A DNA stretch of 64,000 nucleotides from Acetomicrobium thermoterrenum DSM 13490 (GTDB taxonomy: Bacteria > Synergistota > Synergistia > Synergistales > Acetomicrobiaceae): positions 1-64,000 of the forward strand of contig NZ_FNPD01000008.1 of NCBI RefSeq assembly GCF_900107215.1, given 5' to 3'. Of the stretch, positions 1 to 8,838 are shown one piece after another. Made by a program: the position numbers and the translations under genes. Every line of letters begins with the position of its first letter. Position 1 is the stretch's first letter. The notes under the pieces are model-generated. The model did not search any database, was not told the origin of the DNA, and saw only the letters and a list, made by a program, of their open reading frames with translations.

Positions 1-336
1 CCAAACCTCAAAGGCTTCTACTGGGCCAAGGAACGCTTAAGGGACGTATATAGAGCGAAGGAGAAGAACGAGGCAGCCAAGCTTTTAGACCTGATCATCA
101 TGAACCTGAAGGCTTCTGACGATGCCGAGTTGTACAGGTGGGGCAATACCCTAAAACGGTGGCGACAGCCTATATTAAACTACTTCGACAACAAAACTAC
201 CAATGCCTATACCGAAGGATGTAATACGAAGGTGAAGATGCTAAAACGAATCTCCTTTGGTCTTAGAAACGTAGAGGTCTACACAAAAAAGATAATGTTG
301 GGATTCTTACCACCGGAGTGTTTCCACACTATTTGA
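1..336 (+). CDS. ISL3-family transposase, C-terminal part (cut by window edge)
   Basis: The frame is open from the first base and ends at 336, giving 111 residues. The sequence has the typical end of an ISL3 DDE transposase: a region rich in Trp/Arg around WGNTLKRWRQPIL, then NAYTEGCNTKVKMLKRISFG, in which the terminal Glu-Gly-x-N-x-x-K-x-x-K-R pattern holds the last catalytic acid. The 5' part lies outside the window, so intactness cannot be judged. It reads toward the DUF3798 transporter operon and is followed by that operon's own promoter. No terminal inverted repeat is obvious between 337 and 354. Family assignment rests on motif recognition. Confidence 0.75.
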   Translation, partial: PNLKGFYWAKERLRDVYRAKEKNEAAKLLDLIIMNLKASDDAELYRWGNTLKRWRQPILNYFDNKTTNAYTEGCNTKVKMLKRISFGLRNVEVYTKKIMLGFLPPECFHTI

Positions 337-354
337 AATAGAGCCTGGACCGCG

Positions 355-383
355 TTGACCTTTTCATGTCAAAATGAGATAAT
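355..383 (+). promoter_or_regulatory. Sigma-70 promoter of the DUF3798 ABC operon
   Basis: TTGACC at 355-360 and GATAAT at 378-383 are separated by exactly 17 bases, and the gene starts about 45 bases downstream. A strong ribosome binding site (gaggaggga) precedes the ATG at 429. The promoter lies just after the transposase fragment, so the operon appears to have its own start signal. Confidence 0.6.
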
Positions 384-428
384 TAGCGTTGAATAAATAT
401 TTTTTCAATTTAGAGGAGGGAACCATTT

Positions 429-1619
429 ATGAGGAAGGCTTGGGGTCTACTGGTTGTTGCGATGGCAGTGTTGCTACTAGGGACAGGCCTTGCTTTTGCG
501 GAAGCTCCGTACCACATCGGCATCGTGACAGGAACGGTTTCTCAGTCCGAAGATGACCTAAGGGGGGCCGAGCGTTTAATCGAGGAATATGGCGATGTAG
601 CCAGCGGAGGTATCATTCAGCATATCACCTACCCTGACAATTTCATGCAAGAGATGGAGACCACTATTAGCCAGATTGCCGGGCTTTCCGATGATCCCTT
701 GATGAAGGCAATCATCGTCAACCAATCCATCCCCGGAACCACCGAGGCATTTAGGCGCGTAAAGGAAAGAAGGCCTGATATCCTTTGCTTCGCCGGAGAA
801 GCACACGAAGACCCCGGAGTTATCGAATCCGTAGCCGACCTTGCGATCAACGTACACAACATCTACAGAGGTTACCTAATACCTCTTGCCGCCAAGAAGA
901 TGGGGGCTACTGACTTCGTCCACATATCCTTCCCTCGCCATATGAGCTACGAGCTGCTATCGAGAAGGCGCAACATAATGGAAGCAGCATGTAACGACAT
1001 AGGCCTTAAATTCCACTTCGAGACGGCACCGGATCCCGTAAGCGATGTGGGAGTAGCGGGAGCACAGCAGTTCATACTCGAAAAAGTCCCGGCATGGCTT
1101 GAAAAATACGGACCCAATACTGCCTTTTTCTGCACCAACGACGCCCACACCGAACCTTTGCTCAGGCAAATAGTCGCTCACGGCGGATACTTCGTAGAAG
1201 CCGATCTGCCTTCGCCTCTGATGGGATACCCCGGAGCATTGGGAATTGACCTCTCTGCCGAGAAGGGCGATTTTCAGGCCATAACCAAGAAGATCGAAGA
1301 GGTAATCATTGAAAAAGGTGCATCCGGACGATTGGGAACCTGGGTTTACTCCTACGGCTATACGACTACTGCAGGATTAGGTGAGCTGGCAATACGCATC
1401 CTCGATGGAAAGGCCGAGATATCCCTGGAAGACCTGGTAGCCTGCTATGAAAAATTCACTCCCGGCGCTACGTGGAACTGCGGTTATTACGTGGACCTCA
1501 ACACAGGCATAGAAAAGACAAATCACATGTTGGTGTACCAAGATACATATGTCTTCGGTAAGGGCTTCCTCGAGATGACCAAGGTTGAAGTTCCGGAGAA
1601 ATATCTAACCATTAAGTAA
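429..1619 (+). CDS. DUF3798 periplasmic substrate-binding protein
   Basis: This 396-residue protein starts with a signal peptide: Arg/Lys start, hydrophobic core LLVVAMAVLLLGTGL, and a likely cleavage after AFA. There is no lipobox cysteine. The mature part (YHIGIVTGTVSQSEDD onward) matches the DUF3798 family, which has a periplasmic-binding-protein fold. It is the first gene of an operon with a sugar-type ABC ATPase and two permeases, so it is probably the binding component of that importer. The substrate is unknown. An unusually strong hairpin separates it from the ATPase, as is common for binding proteins that must be made in excess. Confidence 0.75.
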   Translation: MRKAWGLLVVAMAVLLLGTGLAFAEAPYHIGIVTGTVSQSEDDLRGAERLIEEYGDVASGGIIQHITYPDNFMQEMETTISQIAGLSDDPLMKAIIVNQSIPGTTEAFRRVKERRPDILCFAGEAHEDPGVIESVADLAINVHNIYRGYLIPLAAKKMGATDFVHISFPRHMSYELLSRRRNIMEAACNDIGLKFHFETAPDPVSDVGVAGAQQFILEKVPAWLEKYGPNTAFFCTNDAHTEPLLRQIVAHGGYFVEADLPSPLMGYPGALGIDLSAEKGDFQAITKKIEEVIIEKGASGRLGTWVYSYGYTTTAGLGELAIRILDGKAEISLEDLVACYEKFTPGATWNCGYYVDLNTGIEKTNHMLVYQDTYVFGKGFLEMTKVEVPEKYLTIK

Positions 1620-1656
1620 GTGATTCTCTGCAAAAGGCATGTAAATCAGTGTTATC

Positions 1657-1683
1657 CAGAGGGGAAGCGGGGCTTCCCCTCTG
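1657..1683 (+). other. Intercistronic hairpin after the binding-protein gene
   Basis: A perfect 12-bp stem (CAGAGGGGAAGC at 1657-1668 pairing with GCTTCCCCTCTG at 1672-1683) closes a GGG loop. It is not followed by a run of T, so it is more likely a 3' mRNA stabiliser or partial attenuator than a full terminator. This would give more binding protein than membrane subunits. Confidence 0.55.
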
Positions 1684-1723
1684 CAATCTTATGCTCATGC
1701 TAAAGGAGTAAGAGGTGAATTGA

Positions 1724-3334
1724 ATGTCTTCAACGCTGCTTAAAATGCAAGGTATTACCAAGTCCTTTTTCGAGAACAAGGTATTGCGGAATGTCAATAT
1801 CACTCTCGAAAGAGGGGAAATATTAGGCTTGGTTGGCGAAAACGGTGCCGGGAAATCTACTTTAATGAACATACTTTTCGGCCTGCCCATCATATTTGAA
1901 ACAGGTGGCTTTGAGGGGAAAATCTATCTTGAGGACCAAGAGGTGCGCTTTACCAGCCCGTTACAGGCTCTTGATGCCGGCATCGGAATGGTGCACCAAG
2001 AATTTTCACTAATACCGGGGTTCACCGCCGCAGAAAACATCGTTCTCAACAGAGAGTCCACAATGTATAACTTTTTGGTAGAAATATTTGGCGAAAGGCT
2101 TGCAACTTTAGATTACCCAAAGATCAAATCCAGAGCCACAAACGCTATCGGAAGATTAGGGCTTTCCCTGGATCCGGACATGATTGTTTCCGAAATGCCC
2201 GTAGGACACAAGCAGTTCACCGAGATAGCACGGGAAATCGAAAAGGAAAACACCAAATTACTGGTATTGGACGAACCTACTGCCGTACTAACCGAATCAG
2301 AGGCAAAGATATTGCTCGATGCCATGAGACGCCTGGCATCTCAAGGAATAGGCATTATATTCATATCGCACAGGCTGCAGGAAGTATTAGAAGCATGCGA
2401 TCGCATCGTCGTCTTGAGAGATGGAGAGATAACCCTCGAGAAAAAGGCCAACGAAACGAACCTGCGCGAGGTAGCAAGTGCAATGGTAGGGCGCAGGATT
2501 GAAGGTTTGACCGAAAGGACCGGAGAGGAAAGGGCCTTTACAAAGCCGATTTTAACGATCGAACATCTCTGGGTAGACATGCCCGGCGAAACTGTGAGGG
2601 ACGTCAATCTAGAGGTATACGAGGGTGAAATATTGGGCATTGGCGGTTTGGCAGGTCAGGGAAAGCTCGGAATAGCAAACGGAATAATGGGGCTTTTTCC
2701 GGCTGGCGGAAAGGTCACCTTTCAAGGAGATGAACTGCCTTTGAATAATCCCGCCGTTCCCTTAAAAAAGGGGATCGGCTTCGTGTCCGAAGACAGACGA
2801 GGAGTAGGATTGATCCTCGATGAGGGAATTGCGTTTAATATAGTCTTTACCGCGATGCAAATACACGACGCATATCTCAAAACTTACCTGGGCGGTCTAG
2901 TAAAGTGGAGGAACGATCAAGAGATCGTAAAGGCAGCGAAACAATACATAGAGATGCTTGCAATCAGATGCGTTCACGAAAATCAAAAGGTCAAGGAGCT
3001 CTCAGGAGGAAACCAGCAGAAGGTATGTCTGGCCAGAGCTTTTGCCCTCGACCCGAAGCTGCTTTTCGTATCCGAGCCCACAAGGGGTATCGATATCGGA
3101 GCGAAAAAACTTGTTCTCGATATGATATATCAGCGCAACAGGCAACACGGGACCACAATTGTAGTGACCTCCTCCGAGCTCGAAGAAATGCGTGCCATTT
3201 GCGATCGTATAGCAATAGTTCACGAAGGAAAAATTGCGGGCATACTTCCCGCTTCAAGTGACAGCTCAGAGTTTGGCCTTCTCCTGATGGGAGCTAAGGC
3301 ATCAAACGAGGAAGGTGTGATCTCAGTTGGATAG
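1724..3334 (+). CDS. Sugar-type ABC transporter ATPase (duplicated nucleotide-binding domain)
   Basis: This 536-residue protein has two ABC domains, as in RbsA/MglA. The first has Walker A GENGAGKST near residue 40, a Walker B region (LLVLDEPTAVL) and a degenerate signature. The second (from about residue 270) has a degenerate Walker A (GGLAGQGKLG), a good signature (KELSGGNQQKVCLARA) and Walker B LLFVSEPTRGID. This asymmetry is usual for the family, where one site is catalytically weak. The start is ATG at 1724 behind ggagtaagaggtg. The gene overlaps the next permease by 8 bases. It energises the importer whose binding protein is DUF3798. Confidence 0.85.
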   Translation: MSSTLLKMQGITKSFFENKVLRNVNITLERGEILGLVGENGAGKSTLMNILFGLPIIFETGGFEGKIYLEDQEVRFTSPLQALDAGIGMVHQEFSLIPGFTAAENIVLNRESTMYNFLVEIFGERLATLDYPKIKSRATNAIGRLGLSLDPDMIVSEMPVGHKQFTEIAREIEKENTKLLVLDEPTAVLTESEAKILLDAMRRLASQGIGIIFISHRLQEVLEACDRIVVLRDGEITLEKKANETNLREVASAMVGRRIEGLTERTGEERAFTKPILTIEHLWVDMPGETVRDVNLEVYEGEILGIGGLAGQGKLGIANGIMGLFPAGGKVTFQGDELPLNNPAVPLKKGIGFVSEDRRGVGLILDEGIAFNIVFTAMQIHDAYLKTYLGGLVKWRNDQEIVKAAKQYIEMLAIRCVHENQKVKELSGGNQQKVCLARAFALDPKLLFVSEPTRGIDIGAKKLVLDMIYQRNRQHGTTIVVTSSELEEMRAICDRIAIVHEGKIAGILPASSDSSEFGLLLMGAKASNEEGVISVG

Positions 3335-4373
3335 GATAAAAAAATTCATCATTGACATTGGGTGGCCTCGTGCCATCATCGCTTTCTTTTTGTTGGCCCT
3401 CTTCGTCATAGCGCCATTCGTAAACGTCCGACTTGACTCTTCCATAAGCGATACCTTGGTAAGATTTGGTATGAACGGCGTATTGGTTTTAGCTATGGTT
3501 CCGATGATACAATCCGGTTGCGGGCTCAATTTTGGATTGCCTCTTGGAATCATAGCTGGGCTTTTAGGTGCAACGATGAGCCTGGAGTTCAACGCTGTCG
3601 GATTTCTTGGTTTTTTCATGGCAATCGCCTTGGCCACGCCATTCGCTCTCATATTTGGTTGGGGTTACGGACAGCTTTTGAACAGGGTCAAGGGCGGAGA
3701 GATGATGATAGCGACCTATGTTGGTTTCTCCTCCGTCGCTTTCATGTGCATAATGTGGTTGCTTTTGCCTTATAAGAATCCCACTATGGTATGGGGATAC
3801 GCCGGGAAAGGCCTTCGAACTACAATTAGCGTTCAAGAATATTGGGGCGGCGTTCTTAACAATTTCCTTTCGATAAGGATCGGCGAATTTTTCTTCATCC
3901 CCACTGGAACCATATTGTTTTTTGCCCTTATGTCCCTACTAATATGGATGTTCTTTCGCACCAAAATGGGTACTGCCATATCGGCTGTCGGCGCCAATCC
4001 CGACTTTGCCCGAGCTGCAGGGATAAACATAGACAGAATGCGAACGATATCTGTAATGTTGTCCACGCTGCTTGGAGCTATAGGAATAATCGTTTACGAA
4101 CAGAGCTTCGGATTCATTCAGCTTTACATGGGACCCTTCTTTATGGCCTTCCCGTCGGTGGCAGCCATCCTGCTCGGCGGTGCCTCTATCAATAGAGCCA
4201 CTCTAACGCATGTCGTGATCGGCACGTTCTTATTTCAAGGCATATTAACGATGACGCCTTCCGTAATTAATAGCATGCTGCAGACGGATATCTCGGAGGT
4301 AATTAGGATCATCGCCTCCAACGGTATGATCCTCTATGCATTGACGAGGGGAGTAAGGGTGAAATCGCGATGA
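3327..4373 (+). CDS. ABC transporter permease 1 (RbsC-like)
   Basis: This 348-residue integral membrane protein has about 8-10 hydrophobic segments and the BPD_transp_2 family look, including the cytoplasmic coupling region AISAVGANPDFARAAGIN near residue 220. The start is TTG at 3327, inside the end of the ATPase gene, which implies translational coupling. It pairs with the next gene as a heterodimeric membrane channel. The substrate is unknown, probably a sugar or nucleoside-like compound by family. Confidence 0.8.
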   Translation: MDRIKKFIIDIGWPRAIIAFFLLALFVIAPFVNVRLDSSISDTLVRFGMNGVLVLAMVPMIQSGCGLNFGLPLGIIAGLLGATMSLEFNAVGFLGFFMAIALATPFALIFGWGYGQLLNRVKGGEMMIATYVGFSSVAFMCIMWLLLPYKNPTMVWGYAGKGLRTTISVQEYWGGVLNNFLSIRIGEFFFIPTGTILFFALMSLLIWMFFRTKMGTAISAVGANPDFARAAGINIDRMRTISVMLSTLLGAIGIIVYEQSFGFIQLYMGPFFMAFPSVAAILLGGASINRATLTHVVIGTFLFQGILTMTPSVINSMLQTDISEVIRIIASNGMILYALTRGVRVKSR

Positions 4374-5470
4374 AAAAGAGAGAGGCTAAATTTACAATAA
4401 AAAGATTTTTGATGACTAACATCGTGCCAATTCTTTTTATACTTTTGTCAGCCTTTGCCATACCAATTTCGCAATTTTCGGCGAACTACCTGATACAGGA
4501 AATGCTAATTCGCTTGGCGAGAAACTCTTTTCTGGTGCTTTCCCTTCTGATACCGATCATAGCAGGCATGGGCCTGAATTTTGGCATGGTGCTAGGTGCA
4601 ATGGCCGGACAAATAGGGCTGATACTCATAACCGACTGGAAGATATTAGGCATTCCGGGAATGGTCTTGGCCGCCATAATAGCAACCCCTCTGGCGATAG
4701 CCTTGGGGTGGATGTGCGGCACTATACTAAATCGTGCCAAGGGAAGAGAAATGGTCACTTCCTATATATTGGGGTTCTTCGTAAATGGCCTCTATCAGCT
4801 GGTCGTACTCTACTTTTTCGGATATTTAATACCAATACGCAGCCCGGAACTGGTGCTTTCCAGAGGCTATGGCATCAGAAACGCCGTCAATCTCTTGGGC
4901 ATCAGGAACTGTCTGGACTATTTTATTCCAGTTACAATTCATGGCGTTAAAGTCCCCCTGGGAACTTTCATCGTTATTGCCATATTCAGCGCCTTCATAG
5001 TATGGTTCCGTCGCACCAAGCTAGGGCAGGATATGCGAGCTGTCGGCCAAGATATGGAAGTGGCTCGTTCGGCGGGCATTGCCGTAGAGCGCACCAGATT
5101 GATCTCTATAGTGATTTCGACGGTGTTGGCAGCTTACGGACAGATAATATTTTTACAAAACATAGGCACCCTCAACACTTATAACAGCCATGAACAGGCC
5201 GGGATGTTCGCCATCGCAGCGCTGTTGGTAGGAGGAGCAAGTGTAGCGAAGGCAACTCTGCCCAACGTCTTCGTAGGAGTCGTGTTATTCCACCTCATGT
5301 TCGTCGTATCGCCTATGGCCGGCAAATACCTAATAGGACAAGCACAGCTTGGAGAATACTTCCGAGTTTTCGTCTCTTACGGGGTTGTCGCCTTGGCTCT
5401 GGCTATATACGAGTGGCGCCGCGCTCAGGAACGGGCATATGCAAGGCGCATGTTTAGGGGCGAAGCGTAA
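4370..5470 (+). CDS. ABC transporter permease 2 (RbsC-like)
   Basis: This 366-residue membrane protein is paralogous to the preceding permease: it shares the GMGLNFGMVLGAMAGQIG segment near the start and the coupling helix (DMRAVGQDMEVARSAGI) near residue 225. Its ATG overlaps the preceding stop (ATGA), so the two are translationally coupled. The pair probably arose by an old duplication and forms the transmembrane part of the importer. Confidence 0.8.
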   Translation: MKKREAKFTIKRFLMTNIVPILFILLSAFAIPISQFSANYLIQEMLIRLARNSFLVLSLLIPIIAGMGLNFGMVLGAMAGQIGLILITDWKILGIPGMVLAAIIATPLAIALGWMCGTILNRAKGREMVTSYILGFFVNGLYQLVVLYFFGYLIPIRSPELVLSRGYGIRNAVNLLGIRNCLDYFIPVTIHGVKVPLGTFIVIAIFSAFIVWFRRTKLGQDMRAVGQDMEVARSAGIAVERTRLISIVISTVLAAYGQIIFLQNIGTLNTYNSHEQAGMFAIAALLVGGASVAKATLPNVFVGVVLFHLMFVVSPMAGKYLIGQAQLGEYFRVFVSYGVVALALAIYEWRRAQERAYARRMFRGEA

Positions 5471-5515
5471 AAAGATGTACGTCCCATGCAATTTTTCCCG
5501 GAGGAGGTAATAAAT

Positions 5516-5905
5516 TTGAAGAAACGCCTTATTATGCAAATTGGCCTCGTAGTTCTGCTAATCGTAATAAGCATATTCTTATATCGAATCGGCAAGGGCT
5601 TCCAGCTGATCGTAGAAAATAAAAATTTTACTCTGGGCGACATCGTGTACGAAGCAGAGGGTCCAGTTAGGGTTACTTTCGATGACGAAATCCAGTTAGA
5701 CCTCAAGAAAAACAGGGCTGATCTGGCCATCTTGGTTGGCTACGGCAAACATAAGATAAAAGTGGAAGTTTTGGACAACAACGGCAACACCATAAGGACA
5801 GTCGAAAAGACCTTTTCCCTCAGCGGCAAAGAGGGAGATCTTGTAAGCATACCCGCTCTGCTCAACGGAAGTGACAAATGGATCTTCAGGCGAAACGTCA
5901 CTTAA
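5516..5905 (+). CDS. Small membrane-anchored protein of the ABC operon (possibly DUF6672)
   Basis: About 129 residues with a single N-terminal membrane helix (IMQIGLVVLLIVISIFLY) and an exported beta-rich tail. TTG at 5516 is the likely start because ggaggaggt lies 7 bases before it; an in-frame ATG at 5486 lies upstream of that site. It is the last gene of the operon and ends just before a terminator. Similar small anchored proteins accompany DUF3798 transporters, and I believe this family is DUF6672, but I cannot verify that. Function unknown; it may be an accessory of the importer. Confidence 0.6.
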   Translation: MKKRLIMQIGLVVLLIVISIFLYRIGKGFQLIVENKNFTLGDIVYEAEGPVRVTFDDEIQLDLKKNRADLAILVGYGKHKIKVEVLDNNGNTIRTVEKTFSLSGKEGDLVSIPALLNGSDKWIFRRNVT

Positions 5906-5923
5906 GGCATGCTTAAACACCCG

Positions 5924-5965
5924 ATAAGCTCCCACTCCAAGACATGAGTGGGAGCTTATTTTTTC
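5924..5965 (+). terminator. Intrinsic terminator of the ABC operon
   Basis: A 14-bp stem (ataagctcccactc / gagtgggagcttat) with an 8-base loop is followed by TTTTTT on the plus strand. It lies between the converging ABC operon and ilvB, so it may serve both sides, although the run of U favours the plus-strand transcript. Confidence 0.85.
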
Positions 5966-6004
5966 GATTACGAAGCAATTTGGTTGGCATCAATTTGTGG
6001 ATTC

Positions 6005-7678
6005 TCAAGCTTCAAGGATCATTTCGTCCATCCCGCCGCCCGGAGGAATCATCGGGAAGACCTTCTCCTTCGTAGGAACGATGCATTCCACCAATGTAGG
6101 CCCATCTTGACTTAATGCCATTTGAAGTGTAGAGCTAATCTCATGAGAACGTTCAATTCGATAACCCTTCACTCCAAACCCGCTTGCTATTTCCACCAAA
6201 GAGCGCGACGGCGCTTCATTGGTGGCCGAATACCTTTCGCTCCAGAACAGCTCTTGCCACTGCCTTACCATGCCAAGGCTGGAATTGTTTATGACAATCA
6301 GCTTGACGGGCAAATTATATCTGACGCAAGTCTCGAGCTCCTGTACGTTCATCAAAAAACTTCCGTCACCGGAAATACAAAGGACGGGTCGGTCTAAAAG
6401 AGCAAAGGCCGCCCCAATTGCAGCAGGAAGGCCGTATCCCATAGTCCCGAGACCTCCGGAAGACAAAAAGGTTCCGGGAAACTTTACTTGCCAGTGAAGG
6501 GCAGCCCACATCTGGTTTTGTCCCACTTCAGTCGAGACTATTTGTTGAGGCTCGACCATTTTTCTAAGAGACATCAAAAGGGCGCGAGGAGTTATGTAAG
6601 AGTTGTCATCGTCGCATACTTCCTCCTGTTTAAATTTCTCTATGCCTTGGAGCCAGGTGGAACGGTCGCGAGCTTTAATTTCCCCATGCAAACCCGATAT
6701 AATCTTTCCTGCATCGCCTATCAGAAAGTGGGACGCTCTTATGTTCTTGTTGATTTCCGCAGGATCGACATCGATATGTATTATCTTTGCATTCGGAGCA
6801 AAGCAGGTCGCTCTACCCGTCGTCCTGTCGGAAAAACGTGTTCCTACCCCAATGACCAGATCAGCTTCCAGGATCGCCCTATTGGCCGCAGGGCGCCCGT
6901 GCATTCCGGCCATACCTAAAGACAAAAAATTTCCTTCTGGATAGGCGCCTTTGCCCATGAGAGTGGTAGCCACAGGCATCCTGAATTCGTCGATAAAACT
7001 GCTAAATGCTGCGCTTGCTCGAGAGTGTATCACCCCTCCCCCAAGAAGCAACAAGGGCCGTTCGGCTTTATTAATGGCCTCTACCACATCGCCCCACATC
7101 GTAAGATCCTCGTTCCTTTCGGGATGATATCCCGGAAATTCTAACTTGGGAGGATAGACAAACTCTCCTTCCTCGTTTTGAACGTCCACGGGCAAAACTA
7201 TCAAAACGGGACCCGGTCTTCCTGTTGTGGCGATGTAAAAGGCCCCACGCACCGCCTTTGGAATTTCAGAAGCACTTTTTACCAAAAAGCTGTGCTTCAC
7301 CATTGACATGGAACAGCCAAAGATATCGGCCTCCTGAAATGCATCAGTTCCCATCACCTTCGTAGCTACCTGGCCGGCGATCACGACCACAGGAATGGAA
7401 TCCATATAGGCCGAAGCCAAGGGAGTCACTATATTGGTAGCACCGGGTCCCGACGTAACGAAACAGACGCCCGGTTTTCCCCTTACCCTCGCATACCCGT
7501 CGGCCGCATGCCCTACCGCTTGTTCATGGCGCATCAATACGTGTCTTATCTTTGAATCGTAAAGGGCATCATAAAGCGGAATTACTGTCCCTCCAGGGTA
7601 TCCGAACACCGTCTCCACGGCCTCTTCTTCCAAGGCCTTAATTATCATCTGTGCCCCTGTCAAACGCATTTTACTCAC
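6005..7678 (-). CDS. ilvB: Acetolactate synthase, large (catalytic) subunit
   Basis: This 557-residue ThDP enzyme condenses two pyruvates, or pyruvate plus 2-oxobutyrate, in valine/leucine/isoleucine synthesis. The catalytic Glu lies in MRHEQAVGHAADGYARV near residue 50, followed by TSGPGATN. The ThDP-binding GDGSFLMN...NNSS motif is near residue 430. It is the last gene of the ilv-leu operon, and its GTG start overlaps the leuB stop (GTGA). An ATG nine bases in (7669) is better spaced from the aaagga site and is an alternative start. Its regulatory subunit is encoded at the operon's other end. Confidence 0.93.
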   Translation of the reverse strand: MSKMRLTGAQMIIKALEEEAVETVFGYPGGTVIPLYDALYDSKIRHVLMRHEQAVGHAADGYARVRGKPGVCFVTSGPGATNIVTPLASAYMDSIPVVVIAGQVATKVMGTDAFQEADIFGCSMSMVKHSFLVKSASEIPKAVRGAFYIATTGRPGPVLIVLPVDVQNEEGEFVYPPKLEFPGYHPERNEDLTMWGDVVEAINKAERPLLLLGGGVIHSRASAAFSSFIDEFRMPVATTLMGKGAYPEGNFLSLGMAGMHGRPAANRAILEADLVIGVGTRFSDRTTGRATCFAPNAKIIHIDVDPAEINKNIRASHFLIGDAGKIISGLHGEIKARDRSTWLQGIEKFKQEEVCDDDNSYITPRALLMSLRKMVEPQQIVSTEVGQNQMWAALHWQVKFPGTFLSSGGLGTMGYGLPAAIGAAFALLDRPVLCISGDGSFLMNVQELETCVRYNLPVKLIVINNSSLGMVRQWQELFWSERYSATNEAPSRSLVEIASGFGVKGYRIERSHEISSTLQMALSQDGPTLVECIVPTKEKVFPMIPPGGGMDEMILEA

Positions 7679-8823
7679 ATCCTTTGGATAATTGAGGCAA
7701 CACTGTCTCCGACCTCTGAAGTTGTCGCCTCGCCACCAAGCTCCATAGGATGTCTTTGCCGCGGAAAGGCCCTTAAATATTCCAAAACAGCATTTTTTAC
7801 GGCTTCGGACGCCTCAACTTGTGTAAGATGTTCAAGCATTAAACTTGCCGACAATATGGCAGCTAAGGGATTTGCCCTTCCTGTACCGGCTATATCGGGC
7901 GCAGAACCATGAACCGGCTCGAACATCGATAGGCCATCTCCTATGTTTGCGCTGGGTGACAAACCCAACCCGCCCGTAAGTCCCGCCAGAAGATCGCTTA
8001 CGATGTCGCCAAACAAATTTGGACATAAGATCACGCCATATCCCGAGGGATCTCTTGCAAGCTGATAACAGAGGGCATCTACATTGACCAGTTTTAGTGA
8101 TATCCCCTCTTTTGAGGTCTCCTCTTTCGCTATTTCTTCCCAAAGGCCGTACAGCTCTTTCACGGCGTTTGATTTCGTCGCTAGCACTATTTCGCTTGCC
8201 TTTCTGCGACGGGCCAAGTTGCAGGCATAGCGCGTAATGCGCCTAACGCCCATTTCCGTAGCCAAAGCCAACTGTGCAGCAAATTTCATGGAAGGATCAA
8301 CTTTTAGGGAAAGAGCTCCCTTTAACGTATATGAAGGTCTCTTCATATCCACCGTCGCCTCGATCTCTTCATTAGAAAGAAAGCCCAAACCTACGTAAAG
8401 GTCTTCAGTGTTTTCTCTGACCACAACTATATCCATGTCCTCTCCCCTCTTCAAAGGCGTAGGAACATTGGGATAGGTTGAGGCAGGCCTCAAATTAACG
8501 TATTGATCGAAATAAAACCTCGTCTTCAGCAATATTCCCCGCTCAAGGACACCCGGAGGAACCCTGGGATCTCCTATGGCTCCCTGCAGCAGCGCGCAGC
8601 ACTGCTGCATCTCTTCCAGCGCTTCGTCCGGCAAGATCTCTCCTGTATTCAAGTAGTGTTCGGCCCCGTAGGGAAATTCTCTCCACTCCACGGAAAAACC
8701 AAACGAACTTGCAGCAGTTTCAACGACCTTTCGCGCCTCAGTAATCACGTCTTTCCCTATGCCATCTCCCGGCAAAAGCCCAATACGATACGTCATTTTA
8801 GCATCATGAGTCATCTTCCCCAC
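7675..8823 (-). CDS. leuB: 3-isopropylmalate dehydrogenase
   Basis: The protein is about 380 residues of the isocitrate/isopropylmalate dehydrogenase family (GDGIGKDV at the start; substrate loop GVLERGILLKTRFYFDQYVNLRP; FGDIVSDLLAGLTGGLG metal-binding Asp region; FEPVHGSAPDIAGTGRANPLA). It oxidises and decarboxylates 3-isopropylmalate in leucine synthesis. The position next to leuA supports LeuB over isocitrate dehydrogenase. The start may be GTG at 8823 or ATG at 8814; a gaggag site lies just upstream. No leuCD is present in this window. Confidence 0.88.
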   Translation of the reverse strand: MGKMTHDAKMTYRIGLLPGDGIGKDVITEARKVVETAASSFGFSVEWREFPYGAEHYLNTGEILPDEALEEMQQCCALLQGAIGDPRVPPGVLERGILLKTRFYFDQYVNLRPASTYPNVPTPLKRGEDMDIVVVRENTEDLYVGLGFLSNEEIEATVDMKRPSYTLKGALSLKVDPSMKFAAQLALATEMGVRRITRYACNLARRRKASEIVLATKSNAVKELYGLWEEIAKEETSKEGISLKLVNVDALCYQLARDPSGYGVILCPNLFGDIVSDLLAGLTGGLGLSPSANIGDGLSMFEPVHGSAPDIAGTGRANPLAAILSASLMLEHLTQVEASEAVKNAVLEYLRAFPRQRHPMELGGEATTSEVGDSVASIIQRM

Positions 8824-8838
8824 TCCCTCTCCTCGACA

